The notes: generated by a model not told the origin, from the letters alone. Shown: positions 37,240 through 49,544, counted from the stretch's first letter. The stretch is 64,000 nucleotides of DNA from Acanthosoma haemorrhoidale (GCA_930367205.1 OV884011.1:47319754-47383753); one strand, 5' to 3'. Made by a program: numbers and translations.

Positions 37240-37890
37240 GTTAATCAATTATATATATATATATAAACAACTTTATTAAGATGAAATTACAATCTGCCTC
37301 AATACTTAATAGGCAATAAATAATTGAGATAAATGTTTTCATTCATATCATATTCATTCACAATTCATCATTCACTCGCACATTCATACAATATTTACAA
37401 ACAGCCCAAGGGCCCCCCAAGTCCACATAGTTGTTGCCTCCCTCGCATGCGAAAGAGTATGCGGAGTCTTGCGAAGTCCCCCACGCTCCCCACCAGCCAC
37501 GCCGAGCGAGGCCGACGAAGAGCGCGAGAGCTACACACGCTCAGGACATGATTGGAGAAACTGGCCATTGCCAGGACTCCCACTGTTGCGCATTTATAGG
37601 AGGTCACGAGGCCACTGCCGTTTCAGTCTCCGAGGAGGATTATATGGATGAGTGGAGCAGTGCAATGACTGTGCTACGGGATTATGGTGGTTGGATAGGT
37701 TACTATGGAATTTCATGAATTTGGAAGGGATGAGTTCAAGTATGTAGGGTATATTAAGATCATTATGAAGGGTTTTGTTGCTGACGTAATAGGGGGCATT
37801 TACTATTGTTCTCAGGACTTTTGATTGAAAGGATTGGATGCGCTTGATGTTCGACTTTTTTGCTGTCCCCCATAGCTCTATTCCGTATGT

Positions 37891-38292
37891 TCAGATGGGC
37901 TTAAGTATAACTTTGTAAATAAGTAGTTTATTTTCTATTGAGAGATGGGATGTCCTTCGAAGTGGTCTGTACAGTTGTCCAAAGCGTCTGTTTAGTTCTT
38001 GTCTTTTTAGCCTCGTGTGTGGGTTCCATGTCAGTCTTTTGTCGAGATGGAAGCCTAAATACCTTACTGTCTCAGACACGGGGAGAGGAATCGAATTGTA
38101 AAAGACTGGCGGACAGGACTTGCGGAAGAGGGTAAAGGTTATGTGGTGGGAACATTTTGCTTCATTGACCTTGATTCGCCATTGGTTGCACCAATACTCG
38201 ATCTCATCAAGGGGTTTTTGAAGGTTTTGGGATGCTATATCAGGGTCTGAGTGGGATGACAAGACTGCAGTGTCATCTGCAAATGTTGCCAA
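37891..38292 (-). pseudogene. Reverse transcriptase fragment, FADD active site to thumb
   Basis: Continues the enzyme in the shifted frame: FADDTAVLSSHSDPD carries the two catalytic aspartates. LDEIEYWCNQWRIKVNEAKC and YLGFHLDKRLTWNPH are the typical following blocks of Jockey-clade enzymes, and YRPLRRTSHLSIENKLLIYK precedes LKPI and a TGA stop where the 3947-4708 copy has Trp. A dead copy. Confidence 0.9.
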
Positions 38293-38498
38293 GAGGTATT
38301 GGGGGTAGAGGGGACATCGGCGGTGTATAGGTTATAGAGGATGGGACCCAGGACGCTGCCCTGTGGAACTCCTGCTTTTATGGGATAGTAGTTAGAATAT
38401 TCTAAACCACAGCGGACTTGGAAGAAGCGGTTTGAAAGGTAGGACTTTAGGATTAGGAAAAGGGTCAGTGGCTGATATGTTTTCAGCTTGTAAAGCAA
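38235..38498 (-). pseudogene. Reverse transcriptase fragment, palm motif B part
   Basis: Part of the Jockey-clade element above. It encodes LKSYLSNRFFQVRCG, then the VPQGSVLGPILYN box that lies just before the active-site box in non-LTR reverse transcriptases. The enzyme copies element RNA at a nicked target. The frame is lost about 10 codons before the FADD box by a small indel near 38285. The N-terminal endonuclease and ORF1 are absent because the copy is 5'-truncated. Confidence 0.88.
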
Positions 38499-38511
38499 AG
38501 TTAATCAATTA

Positions 38512-41129
38512 ACTGTATATTTCTGCCCACATTAAATTCAAGTCAAGAGCATCAAGAGGCGTGCATCTCACATAAGGATTTCGTTACGGGATAAAAACGA
38601 TTATATATTTCTGTAAATATATTCCTTTTAAATCCCAATAAATATTATTGATCAGGAGCTCAAGATGAGTAAATTAACACCCTGCTTATTATATTAAAAT
38701 CTTTGTTGTATTTGTTATCTAAGTAATTTATTTATGTCCCTTAATTATTTTTCGTAGGCTTCATTCCATAAGTTATTTAATGATACTACCAGAAACATAC
38801 ACATATCGTGCTTTTCAAACATACTGAACGAGTGAATTATACATAATTACAGTCTATTTAAGCCAAAACAAATACCCCATATTATTAATCAGGATCCGGT
38901 ATATTTAATATTATACCATACTTGAAATAAGTTTGTGAACTTTTAAGGTTTCTTAACCCAAGGGTAGATAATTTCCTCGAAGGCTGGAACAAGGTTCAAC
39001 AACAGTGACTGTCGATCACCAAGACAGGTATGAGGGGATGTAGCCTAGACAAGCTAGGAGACAGAAGACAGCAAACTGAAGGATAGAGACAGAAGGAGAC
39101 TAGCCAAGACTGAGCCGAGGACGGACAAACTCTCACTTTGTTTCTCTCGTTTTTTTTTTTTTTTTATCCAATCATATATTATAGCAAATCATATCACTTG
39201 GTATCTTCAGGAACCTTGGTTTCTTGGATCTTCTTGGTGGGTTGGTTTCTCCCACCTCAATCTACAGTAATTTTAATATGCGGAATGAAGGGAAGGTAAT
39301 TCCTCCATCCATGTGTACCCTATTGGTCAGAGGTCTTTTCTAATAAGGACTCCTAGTGGTCTCTCCATTTTCTCACCTTTGGTTTTTAATTGCCCAATTT
39401 CTGCTATTTTGTTAATCTGAATCAGCTGTATGGTATTGAGGTGTCCCTCTTCAGGAAACTTTCTCGTTCTGTCTATGTGTATAGTTGACTCCAATGCCTG
39501 GTTTTATTTTTTACTTGTGGACTGGTCCTTTATGATTAACAGTAGTAGACTGGTCCTTTATGATTAGCAGAAGTAGACTGGCCTTTTGTCCGGTTTGATT
39601 TTGTTAGGGTACAGGTGTACATTCGTTTATGTGGCCGTCTTATTCTTCATTATTACATTCCCTTATCTGATAAGGGTTGCTCCAATGAACAAACTTAATA
39701 TTTAGCTTATAATTGGTTAAAAAAAATCTTCAATTTATTTAATGTGGAAAAATTTGCAAAGGAAGTTGGCCTAAATATTATAAACCTTTAGGTAATAAGC
39801 AGAAATTAAGGAATTCACGATATTACGTTGTTGTTACATAAAATGTTACGCTGTATCGGAATAGTATAAACTCTGAACACAACATATTTATGAAGAAAAA
39901 ACCGTACCTGTCTTTTTTTTATGGTCGTTTTTTCACCCCCCCCCCCACCCTGAGTACACGAACGCCAGTAGAGAATGGGGTTTGATTCAGTAAGCCGCTT
40001 AGTCACATTTTACAAGGCTTGTTGTTTTTTTTTTTATTGTACATCGGTATTTTATTTTTTATTTTTACACAGGGGATAACAAAGTATATGAAAAAAAAAA
40101 AACTGACCTAAACTGCATTTTATATTTCCACCCGCTTGCCACCGGGGCCTGAAGAGCCGGAAAATCGGGGTAAAAAAGCGGGAAATAGGGAGTCCTTTGT
40201 GGTCAGGGAAGAGATGCACTACCTATCGGCCACCTAATGGGCTACCGATAACCAAAGGGGAAATTTTATAAAGCAATAACAATGCAGACAGGGAATTTTG
40301 TTTATTGGGATGGAAGGAGCAGTCCTTCACAAAGGGTTCTTAGTCTGTATTTATTTGGTCGTTCGTATCGTCCTTATTTTATGGTGAATATATTCAGTCA
40401 ATTGTGATGACAAATTTAATGTTTATTTTTATTATTCGTAATCATTTAAAAATTTATATAGAAACTTGGATAACAAGTAATTATACAGCTAAAAATTGAC
40501 TGGCGATAGAAAATCATTTGGAGAAAGAGCTGGGGCAAAAAGACTCCTTCAGCAACTAGAAGGGTGGACAGTCTGGAGAATGCTATAGTGGGCACCTAGA
40601 GAATTGTGGGCAGAAGACTGGAAAACCAGTAGGACCTAGCAGGGCGGAGTATTGAGTTACGATATATGAAACATATTATATATAGTTAATACAAATGTAT
40701 GTGTTATTTAATCACATCCGATCTTAGATTTCAGAAATCATCAAGATTTTAAGTTACATCAGAACCAGTTAATCTGGAGCATTTAATTCGTTCTCTTCGA
40801 ATTTTTTATGGGATTTATCGCTTCGCCCACTCATGATGAAATCGGAACTCCTTAGGTTGAACAGTTATATTTCACTAGGTAAACAATCGTTGCAATATAC
40901 GATATGGCTTTAATTACCATCTTTGAGCTACACTGCGTTAGGTCTCTTAAGATTTTGAGCTATTAGATGGGTTATAGAGGTAGAAAGTGCTCTGTGACTT
41001 CTTTTTATTATAAATTAAAAGGGATACTTTAATATTTTCTCAATATTTTGTTTGTTTTACTAATGATTTTCACCCTCATACGAACGACTCCAAAGGTAGT
41101 TTCTGCGCAGTAGATCATGTTCCTTACCT
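38512..41129. other. Intron sequence; small tandem repeat at 39521-39590
   Basis: Mostly AT-rich. A 28-bp unit beginning ACTGGTCCTTTATGATTA is repeated about 2.5 times from 39521 (starts at 39521, 39549, 39577). A C-run lies near 39937-39948. The stretch 40500-40660 is GC-richer and might be a decayed retroelement, but I could not support a family. No gene. Confidence 0.45.
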
Positions 41130-41420
41130 AATATTAACAAGCCTTCTCTTTGTAGCCGTATAGCAGGCACATATTAGCCAGTATATCGAGCCACTGCTGA
41201 AAGGAAAAAACCAAACAGCGGGCAAAGCAAACGAGCCAAAGAGATAATTGGAGCCCCACTGCGACGCCGGCCTCCGCCCCACGTTACTTTGTACCCTCCA
41301 CGCTTCAAACAGCTACTCTAATGACCCTGTACGGCATTAAAAAATAAGGCTCATTCCCTCATTATAGTCTGTGTATCGGACCGAAGGCGGAACACCAATT
41401 TATAATATCACTATTACGTC
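41130..41420. promoter_or_regulatory. GC-richer island, candidate regulatory element
   Basis: Contains GAGATAATTGGAGCC near 41241 (TAATTG core), CTAATGACC and GGCATTAAAAA motifs in GC-rich context. Not repeated in the window. Weak evidence for an enhancer. Confidence 0.3.
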
Positions 41421-42435
41421 TGGGGATAGTGATAAAAAAACTTTTAAGGGTCTGTATTACACATAGTCAGTTTTTTAAATAAATTCTATGAAATATAATA
41501 GATAAATACATTACAGGTTTCAGAATGAAAAATAATCATTTTCATTAATTTTATTACTCAACAACGTATGAAGATATATTCCTTTCTTCTCATTCTATTC
41601 ATGAATAAGAAGTAAGCAGCCATATTTTATTTCTATTCTACAGCTTTCTCACAGTATTCCTGACGCAGAGAATACATCGAATTTCAAAACTTATAAATTA
41701 ATTGAAAATCTAACATCACCCTTTCTTCAGCCATTAGCCAATGCCCCACCCCCAGTTTAACTACTGACTGACTAAGAACTCTCAGTTACATATTTATCCC
41801 TCAACGTAATGTGGTACGTTATAACCAGCATTAACCAACCAAAGAGCAATAACCATGTTTATTACTTAAATGGATTTTTTATTCTTCTATCTGTAACATA
41901 ATCGGATTTTGAAAAATAGACCGTCACAAAAAAAATTCACCCCTAATGACTTGATTTTCGAAAACTTGGTGTTACTGCACGTGTTTCTTAATAGTTATCG
42001 GAGAGCTTAATGCTAATCTTTTTTATGGACGTGATTATGGTTTTATGACTTTCCGTCATAAGCCTAGGTAGTTCAGGACTGCTCAATAATAAATGAAGCC
42101 TAACATAACCAGGAAAATCGTAGAATATTAATCGTTTCATTGTCTAAATCTGCCAGGATTTCGTTTCGTGTTTTTGAAACGACGCTGTCAAGCTTAGAGA
42201 TTTGAGTGAGTTTCTGTCATCATTGGATCCTATTTACTCTGATAGAAGATAGAAGTAGTGGACAATGCTACGGTTTCAATTTCTTGGGAACAATAATCAG
42301 ACCCGATTTTGAATTCATCTCAGCCATACGTTGTCAATAGACCGCAAAGATGGTGAAATAATATGTGGCGTTTCACCATGATCTTTCGCTACATCAGCCT
42401 TCTCCAATGTCTTGACGACTGGGGGTTCGTTGTCT
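41421..42435. other. Intron sequence, no gene seen
   Basis: AT-rich to mixed intron sequence without recognisable gene or repeat. Confidence 0.45.
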
Positions 42436-42663
42436 GAAGATATTCACGCTCGACCGATATGGTCTAAGGAGCCAAAGGACCGGTGTTACTCCATTACCGT
42501 ACTGGCCAGGTAAAGGAGCCGGGATAAAGGGGGGGGGGCTTCTGCCCCAATTTCGTATTTTCCGGCCGAAGGGGTGGAGCGGTCGAGCGCACATTGCCGG
42601 CCAATCACACTAGACCGGCCTCAAAGTGTCTAGCGACCGATAGCTCGACCGTGAATACAAAGG
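42436..42663. mobile_element. Candidate miniature inverted-repeat element with CGCTCGACCG motifs
   Basis: The left end TATTCACGCTCGACCGATA (42441-42459) is complemented by the right end TATCGGTCGAGCT...CACGG read backwards, i.e. CGATAGCTCGACCGTGAATA near 42638-42657. A third motif in inverse orientation, GCGGTCGAGCGC, lies at 42579-42590, and a related ACGCTCGATC follows at about 42682-42691. GC-rich with a run of G near 42528. No clear target duplication was found, so family assignment is open. Confidence 0.5.
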
Positions 42664-43498
42664 CCCTTATTACACACGGTCAAGACGCTCGATCATAAAC
42701 TTGTCCGGTTCAAATATCTTCCTCCTCCCAATTACTTACACCTTATGGCGAAATTTGAGGAGAGAAAGCTTAGACCGGCGGCGGGGCGTGAGCACATCCC
42801 CGGAGTAAAAGAAGCCTTCTAACATTTAATATTCACTCAAAATCTGTCCAGGAAATTATTAATATAGCTCAGATAGTTAAACCTTGAGGTAGCATATCCA
42901 ACGAGGAGAAGACAATTACATGGATGGAAGGTCTTGTTTATGAGCATACAACAATTTACTCTTTAGGACTCGTTGAATCGTATAATTTATAGTTTAAAAG
43001 GTTAACGAATCAATGCTTCCTTGTACAGGGTATGTGTCGGAGGGTGTGCAGGCCTTGGTTATATCAAAGGTTTTTTTTTTTTATAACGACAAACATTTTT
43101 TATATCAATTATCGACTAAATTATAATTTGAGAAACAAAATGTAAATATAATGAGATAAGATGGCCTAGTTACCTTGTTAGTTATCAAAAATAAAAATGA
43201 AATCATTAATATGAAAAATATTGATGAAATAATACAACTAAAATCAGCTTGAAAGAGGTTAAATGCACAAAACTTAATTTTGAAAACATGTTTGAATTCT
43301 TTTTAGGTTACCGTATTTGATGTTTAAGGGCACTGTGAGAAACAACTAAAACTTTAAATATTAAAGTTTCTAGGAATTGATAAATCTTAAAATTTAGTGA
43401 ATTGAAACCTATTTATTTTTTTCTGTTCTTCCCGTCTTTTTCTTCTGTTATCGTATTTCAAGCAGAAACTAATCGCATATTTCAAACTGTTCTAAATT
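42664..43498. other. Intron sequence, no gene seen
   Basis: GC-richer up to about 42800, then AT-rich. No gene. It ends at the 5-bp target duplication of the solo LTR. Confidence 0.5.
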
Positions 43499-44350
43499 AT
43501 ATGTGTCGGGCCCTAGACCTAGTGACGAAGTGAGGGTTGATTAAGCTATTACCTGGACAATTGCTTCAATAAGGGTCTTACTACTGTACTATCTGACTTC
43601 ATATTTGATAGGTATTTGACAGTGCACTATGTTCAGGAGAAGAGGTATAGGGTAGGTATTGTAGGTAGTTTATGTGGTCTTGGAATGACCACGAATTCAC
43701 ACTCGGTATCTGAGGGTAGGTGAAAACCGTCCAGATCCCAAAGGCAAGTGTGAACCGGAGAGAGGCATACTGGATTGCCGTGGAAGACACTACTAGGTAA
43801 AGTTTGTAGGGCCACGGCAACCGACTTCCACGAGGGAGAGGTCTCTCCCAAGAAGGTGCTAGTTTTAGCGATACGAAGGAAGAGAATCCCACTAGGAAAG
43901 TGTGGGATCTGACGAGGCCGGACTAAAACATAGCGAGGTTAGGAAGAGAGATGTAGAGGTTTTCATAAATGAGAAGGCCAAATCTTGAAACATCAGTGCA
44001 GCTGCAAGTACTAGTCAGAGAGTTAAAATGATTTATCGGCTAAAACTAGGGGGTATATATAGCCCCAAGTAACCAATGATCTGGGGTTTTATTCTGACCA
44101 ACCAAACCACAGGGTTGGGAGCTTGCCTGTTCTAGACCGGGACAAGCCCAGGCCTGGGTCACTACCTGACTCTTCCTTCAAGGGCCTCTGACTAGATTTT
44201 TGCAGCTGCGTCTTTTATTGTTCACAATATTTACACTGGTATGACTTATGTTTGGTTATGTTATTTACATTTGTTTAAATTAATTTACAACATATTATAA
44301 CTAATTTACAATATATATTCAATGGAGTATAGGGTGATCCTTACAATATG
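43499..44350 (+). mobile_element. Solo LTR of an LTR retrotransposon, with 5-bp TSD
   Basis: An 842-bp repeat at 43504-44345 begins TGTCGGG and ends TTACA, the 5'-TG...CA-3' rule of long terminal repeats. It is flanked by ATATG at 43499-43503 and 44346-44350. A homologous copy with its own duplication lies at 62534-63419. No primer-binding site, gag or pol lies next to it, so it is the scar of recombination between two LTRs. A TATATATAG box at about 44054 suggests transcription on the plus strand. The TGTCGGG start and 5-bp target would fit a BEL/Pao or Gypsy family, which cannot be told apart without internal sequence. Minus-strand frames over it are not genes. Confidence 0.88.
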
Positions 44351-44689
44351 TTTCAAAGTATAGCCTCTCCCTTCTAGCTTGGGAATTTTTTGCCTAAAAA
44401 CATTTCGAGGTGTTTTTAAACCGAAAATTCTCAAGCTTATTTCGTAATGTGCATATAAAATTTTAAAAAGGTTGAATAATTTTTTGGACTATTACCTTAG
44501 ACAGATTATCTCTATTGAACTGATATCAAATTTGGTACCTCATAAGATATTTACGATGTACATACAAATGTACGCATATTGGGGGGTTGAAAATGATAGG
44601 GAGAGCATGTGCAGACAAATAAAGTATAATTGCAATAATGATTGAAAGTAGTACCTCTATATATGAATGGTCACGAGTAGATCGGTCGT
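44351..44689. other. Intron sequence, no gene seen
   Basis: AT-rich intron DNA between the solo LTR and the next GC-richer island. Confidence 0.5.
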
Positions 44690-45060
44690 TAAGCAGGTCA
44701 GAGCGGAACTACAATTGCTTATAGCGGTTGTTTAATCCGTTATAAATCCGCCTCTAAGCACCCACTGGCTAGAGATGAGCCGGCAGCGAGGGACTCTAAT
44801 CAGTCTGACAGGCGGTGCGCCACGTGGGATGCCACGTGTCCCATCTCATTGTCGCACGTCGGTCTCTCCACTCCCTCTCGCACAAGGGAAGAGACATTAT
44901 TCGATCCCTGTTAGTCTAGCCCTGTTAAATTACACAACCTAATGGAATAATGGTGAATTACAACCTCATCAGTCATCTCCTATTACATACCGCATCAAGC
45001 CGACACTTGGCTCGCACCCTAAAGTGATTTTCCGGTCCTGTCCAATGCGACTATATATAA
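44690..45060. promoter_or_regulatory. GC-richer island with two CACGTG E-boxes
   Basis: Two perfect CACGTG boxes at 44821-44826 and 44833-44838, 12 bp start to start, each in a CCACGTG context. CACGTG is the target of bHLH factors of the Myc/Max, MITF/USF and Clock/Cycle types. Surrounding sequence has GACTCTAATCAG and GGTGAATTACAA motifs. Candidate regulatory element in the giant intron; function not shown. Confidence 0.4.
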
Positions 45061-47776
45061 GCTCTCTAGTTGAGCAAGTTAAGATACAATTTATATTTTA
45101 CATCAATCCATGCATGTCAAAGTGCTTAATCTGGATTAATAGTCATAGACGCCATTGCAGTTGAATAAGCATTCTACTCACTCAACATTTAGGTCTTTTT
45201 TCCAGGAAAATTCCAGCGATGACAGCAAGAGCATTGAGGATGTAATTCTACCACTGTACTGGGTCAGTTACTTTGCTGTCAGATCACAGATTACACCAGA
45301 TAAATGGAATTTTAAACAAATAGTAAATAGAACTTCACATTTAATATGTATGCTCTGACGAGATCAATTGACTTGAACACTTTTGACTGATCATGGAAAA
45401 AGGCATCGTTTGATCCGATGAGGTACCTCCATAATGACGCTTGCCCTAGATTGTCGAACATATTGGCCTTTATTGAGATGACAAAATAGTTCCCAATCAT
45501 TACCCTGTTATTAGCACCAATGGTCCAGAACCAATATTGTGAATCAAAGAGAGAAATTTAAGAAAAAAATTCGGGATAGGTTTGGTGAACTTGAGTTCAC
45601 AGTGAAAGACCTGTGATTTTTACGTAGATGCGACATTATACAAACTATAAGTGATGTTTCGTCAAGAATCCATCAGGCGATTACACTTATGGGGCATCGC
45701 TTTCTGAAATAGAAGAAAATGTTGTAAATGATAAAGCTAAAATTTGAAGAATACTTAAAAATAGTCATTGTGAGCAATGATTACATCTCATGATGATTGC
45801 ATTACACCATTGAGGCACTTTTATTTTATGTGGGATAGTCTTCATGATTCTGCCATTCTCCGATGATTCCGTTCGTAATTTCGACGTTATTCGAAAACCC
45901 TAAGACAAGAGGCCTGTTTCTCGGGAAGTTCCACGCTACAAGCACGCCATATTCATATACACGATAATAGATTTAAGTAAGTATTTGTTCGTTTGAGTAG
46001 CTTGTGCATTCAACAAGAGTAACTCACTCTTTCTTTTCGAACTCAGACAGTTATGGAATAATTAGAAAGAAATTGAATAATTAATGCTGGACCTTATCAA
46101 GAAAGTAGGAATATGTAACTGACATCGAGTTGATCGACATTAACAATAATGACCTAATTATTTTCATTAATTACGATTCGTATGGTTGTAATGCACATGT
46201 TTTGACAGGGTTTCGGAATAATGTAGGTTAACTGTAAATTTCTCTTACATAAATTAGTAAGACGAGTATCGGGTGTTTACGTAATTCGGGAATGCTGTGT
46301 TCACGTTAGTGTTGGATTATCGAGGTTGTAATATACTTAGCTGTCCATTCGTTACTGAATAGGTTACTGCGTTATTTTGGGGAACGACCCGGTTCCAGAA
46401 GGAGCAGTCTCTCGCTAAGACTGAGCGCAGATTGGAACCACCCCTTGATGGATTAGGTTGGAATTGTCGGCGACTAATGAACCAACTCACGAGCTCTGGC
46501 TCCTTAATCCCATACAACTGCTCACTTATCACTTACTAGCTCCACCCTTGTTCTGTACTAGTGAGAACGACACAGGATAATTGAATTCCTTATTGTAACG
46601 TCCGGGTCTTGTGGGAAATGAGTAGTTTTATATTTCTCTATCTATGGCAATAGTATCATATTCAATCCTAGCTATATTATCGTAAATAATGATGTAAAAA
46701 CGAATCCGCTAGAATGTAGATAAGAATGTGAGGACTTTCCTACAGACAACTATCCCATTTACGGTCTCACCTGGCTCAAAATATCTTTTATACCAAACCA
46801 GAATAGTACAATAAAACAATTTTTCTAAAAGCAATAGACATTCGCAGCTTCAGAAAAACCCTGGCGCAAATTTGCAATAGAGGCCACCCTGAAAGCAATG
46901 TACAAGAGAGACATTTTGATACGAGAAGACACAGAAAGCCTTCAATAGTACGCATCAATATACAAATATATATAAAATAAAGATTGTTCTTAGGCAGAGG
47001 GAACCGCAAGAAACAACCACAACCTTTTAAATGGCCTGTTCTACTTGGTTAATAAAGCTATCAATCAAAAATAATTTTACGTAATTGATATCCCGGGATT
47101 TCGAGGGGAATTCCTGGATGTAATCAACAATAAACCAATTTTATTATATTATATTATGATCAATATAATTCAATTGTATGGAATATCGCTGAGAATATAG
47201 TTATGATAATAATTCTTAGGCTAATTGTTTCTATATAATACAAACCGCAGTACATAAATGAGCTCATAGGATTATCTAATCTTTACAATAGTTTAATTTG
47301 AACTATTGGTGTATCATCTTGGACGTTGTATTATTGAGAGTCAAACGTACGGGGTCATACCGTCAATGGTAGAGACAGGTCCAAGAGGCGACAGAAGGGT
47401 GTTGATCGTAGGCTGCAGATGGAAGAATACTCCTGTGGACTAGCTCAACTCGATTGAACAGACTGACTTACTGTAACTGAATGAGAGATTAGCTCTAACA
47501 AATCTTCTTGTACGCATATTATGTATATGATGTGTTTATGTCTCCACCAACTTCCTCCCGGCAAATCGGATAGGGGTTTCTTCGGAGACGCCCTAGCTCT
47601 TTAATGTCATCCAAGACGTTGTCCAACGGTGGCCTTGCTTGACTTGGGTTTGCCCTTTAAATTACAATTACAAGTGTACACAGCTTGTGTGTTAGTATAC
47701 AGGTTGTGTAGGATTTTGATTTAATATCTCGCTATCTGAGATAGGTTGCTCTAGTATATTTTACCAAACATAAAAT
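45061..47776. other. Intron sequence, no gene seen
   Basis: AT-rich with GC-richer patches at 46370-46510 and 47330-47470. Short frames show no family resemblance. No repeat shared with other parts of the window. Confidence 0.45.
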
Positions 47777-48124
47777 GATTGTGAGATTTTAACACTATGA
47801 CCCCACCTCCCCTCCCGCATCGATGGCAACAGACTGTCGGGGAAAAATTAGGGTAAGAATTAGTATGTAAGTTAGTTTTAAGTTTGATCAAAAAGTTGAG
47901 CTCCATCACCTTTATTAGTCAGTTTAGTCCAGTCACGTATAATGTATATCATTATACTTGTTTATTCATTATATATTTTTTATAAAATAACAAAACCTGT
48001 ATATCATGCAGCGACGCTACAGGAAATACAAAAATAATTTGTAAATAGATTCGCATGAGGATCTGTAATAATCTGTAAATTTAAAGGGGCTATGAAAGGA
48101 AAAAAAAAAATAGATTGTGAGATT
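47777..48124 (+). mobile_element. 3' end of the poly-A non-LTR family with 12-bp TSD
   Basis: The body 47789-48112 matches the last part of the 25245-25880 element, including ATGGCAACAGACTGT and CTACAGGAAATA. It ends in a poly-A tract at about 48100-48110. The duplication GATTGTGAGATT is perfect at 47777-47788 and 48113-48124. No coding sequence beyond the extreme C-terminus remains. Confidence 0.88.
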
Positions 48125-49369
48125 GGAAACAGGTATAATTTAAAATTTTGAAATTACCTCACTATTGATAAAGAAATAAAATATAAATTGAGATTAAACA
48201 GTACCTTAGCTAGTCGATTTTAGAGCGAGATAAAGCGAAACAGACAGATCTAAAGGATTTTGAGCACCCACAACTTTACTTTGTGGAATAACTTCGACAT
48301 TATGTTGATCAATGCTGAGTGTGGGCAATTCATATAATAAACGTTCTCCTCTCTTTTGTCTGCCCAAAATTAATTTTTTTAACATACTAACGCCTTACAC
48401 TACCATAAAATGGTGGCTACACTACCATTTTAAAGTACCTTATAATTACATTGACAGAACAGGAAATTAAAAAGAAAAGTTTTACAATATTACTCACTGA
48501 ATCACAGATCTGACTGTGTGAAAATAGGGGACATAGTTTAAACATTTTTTTTCGTTTTATATTCCAGCAATTTCCACTGAAATCATAATGAAATAAAGTG
48601 TGGGTGTATAGAAAGAGGTGTTCATTTATTAACTTTGAAATTCTTGTTGCGGACTTTAATGGAAAATTCTGATTATTAAATATTAAATAACTTCTGAGCA
48701 CTGACAGAGTGTTAGACGAAAGATGTTCTCCTTGTACCTCTTTGAAAGTACTCTTCCCCTTCAGCCAGCAATAAAGTCTGTAAACAATGAAAATATATAA
48801 TATATATCGTATAGTATATATATAATAATTTCTTCTTTATTTTTTGGTCTATTTCCGGAATGTTCCAAGGCTTATGGGTGTTTCAATTTTCAGCTCCCTT
48901 ACCCAAACATAATTTCTCACCTACTTCTTAGCTGAGTATATTTTGCTTAGCTGAAGTTTTAGGTCAATTCAATCATTTTTACAGTCATTATCGTAGAACA
49001 CACAGAAAGGCATACTGAGTTACAAACTAACTTTACCTTTGAAAGTAGAACCTCTCCTTTTGTGCTCATCAGTAGTGGTTTCTAATGTAGTCTATTTGAA
49101 CCCTCTATGACAGGTACATGCTTCAAATTGAAAGTTGGATTAATTACCCTTTTCTTTATGAAATCCTATAACAAAAGGGAGTAAGAATAACTTAAATAAT
49201 GACCATTAACTTCCAATCTCTCAGCAATGGTCTATTGTGCGTTAAAAGAAACATTATGATTTAAATCGATTTGGATAATAGGTACTGAAGAAATATTCTG
49301 TGCGTTTTCCACGAAACAGCCTGGATGTCAGGTTTTGTTCTCGTTTCTAACAGCATTCTTTGTCCACAG
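48125..49369. other. End of the giant Vsx intron
   Basis: AT-rich with a TA-rich simple stretch near 48798-48830. It ends with a pyrimidine-rich stretch and acceptor CCACAG at 49364-49369. No other feature was recognised. Confidence 0.6.
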
Positions 49370-49544
49370 GTATGGTTCCAGAACCGACGGGCGAAATGGA
49401 GGAAGACGGAGAAGTGCTGGGGCCGATCTACCATCATGGCGGAGTACGGTCTCTACGGCGCGATGGTGAGGCACTCCCTTCCGCTTCCAGAAACCATCCT
49501 CAAGTCAGCCAAGGAGAACGAGTGCGTCGCACCATGGCTCCTAG
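49370..49544 (+). CDS. Vsx: Vsx exon: homeodomain helix 3 and CVC domain
   Basis: A 175-bp exon between acceptor CCACAG and donor GTGAGT (49545-49550). It begins with homeodomain residue 47 and encodes [12 protein letters not shown], the recognition helix with Gln50 and Asn51. The CVC domain follows directly: [19 protein letters not shown], then [18 protein letters not shown], then APWLL. The CVC domain is diagnostic of the Vsx/Chx10 (ceh-10) class and is needed for its repressor and DNA-binding properties in studied members. The exon ends with one base of a glycine codon, completed by GG in the next exon. The open frame continues past the donor for a few codons, but the GTGAGT site and the match to family structure make the exon end clear. 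Confidence 0.98.

Larger units (their letters stand above)
37240..38511 (-). mobile_element. Jockey-clade non-LTR retrotransposon, 5'-truncated, with 12-bp TSD
   Basis: The largest copy of the family, on the minus strand at 37252-38499. Perfect duplications GTTAATCAATTA flank it at 37240-37251 and 38500-38511. The reading frame covers the second half of the reverse transcriptase: the AGVPQGSVLGPILYNLYTAD box (about 38320-38370), then a frameshift, then the catalytic FADDTAVL box (about 38260-38290) and YLGFHLDKRLTW. A stop replaces Trp in LKPI.TYG near 37895, and the C-terminal region with WGTAKK follows. It is therefore inactive. The 3' tail on the minus strand ends in a TA repeat rather than poly-A. 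Confidence 0.93.

Noticed and set aside
43599..43892. Minus-strand frames recurring in two places (also 62681-62869) as a conserved gene
   Set aside because: The similarity is explained by the two homologous solo LTRs; no independent coding evidence.
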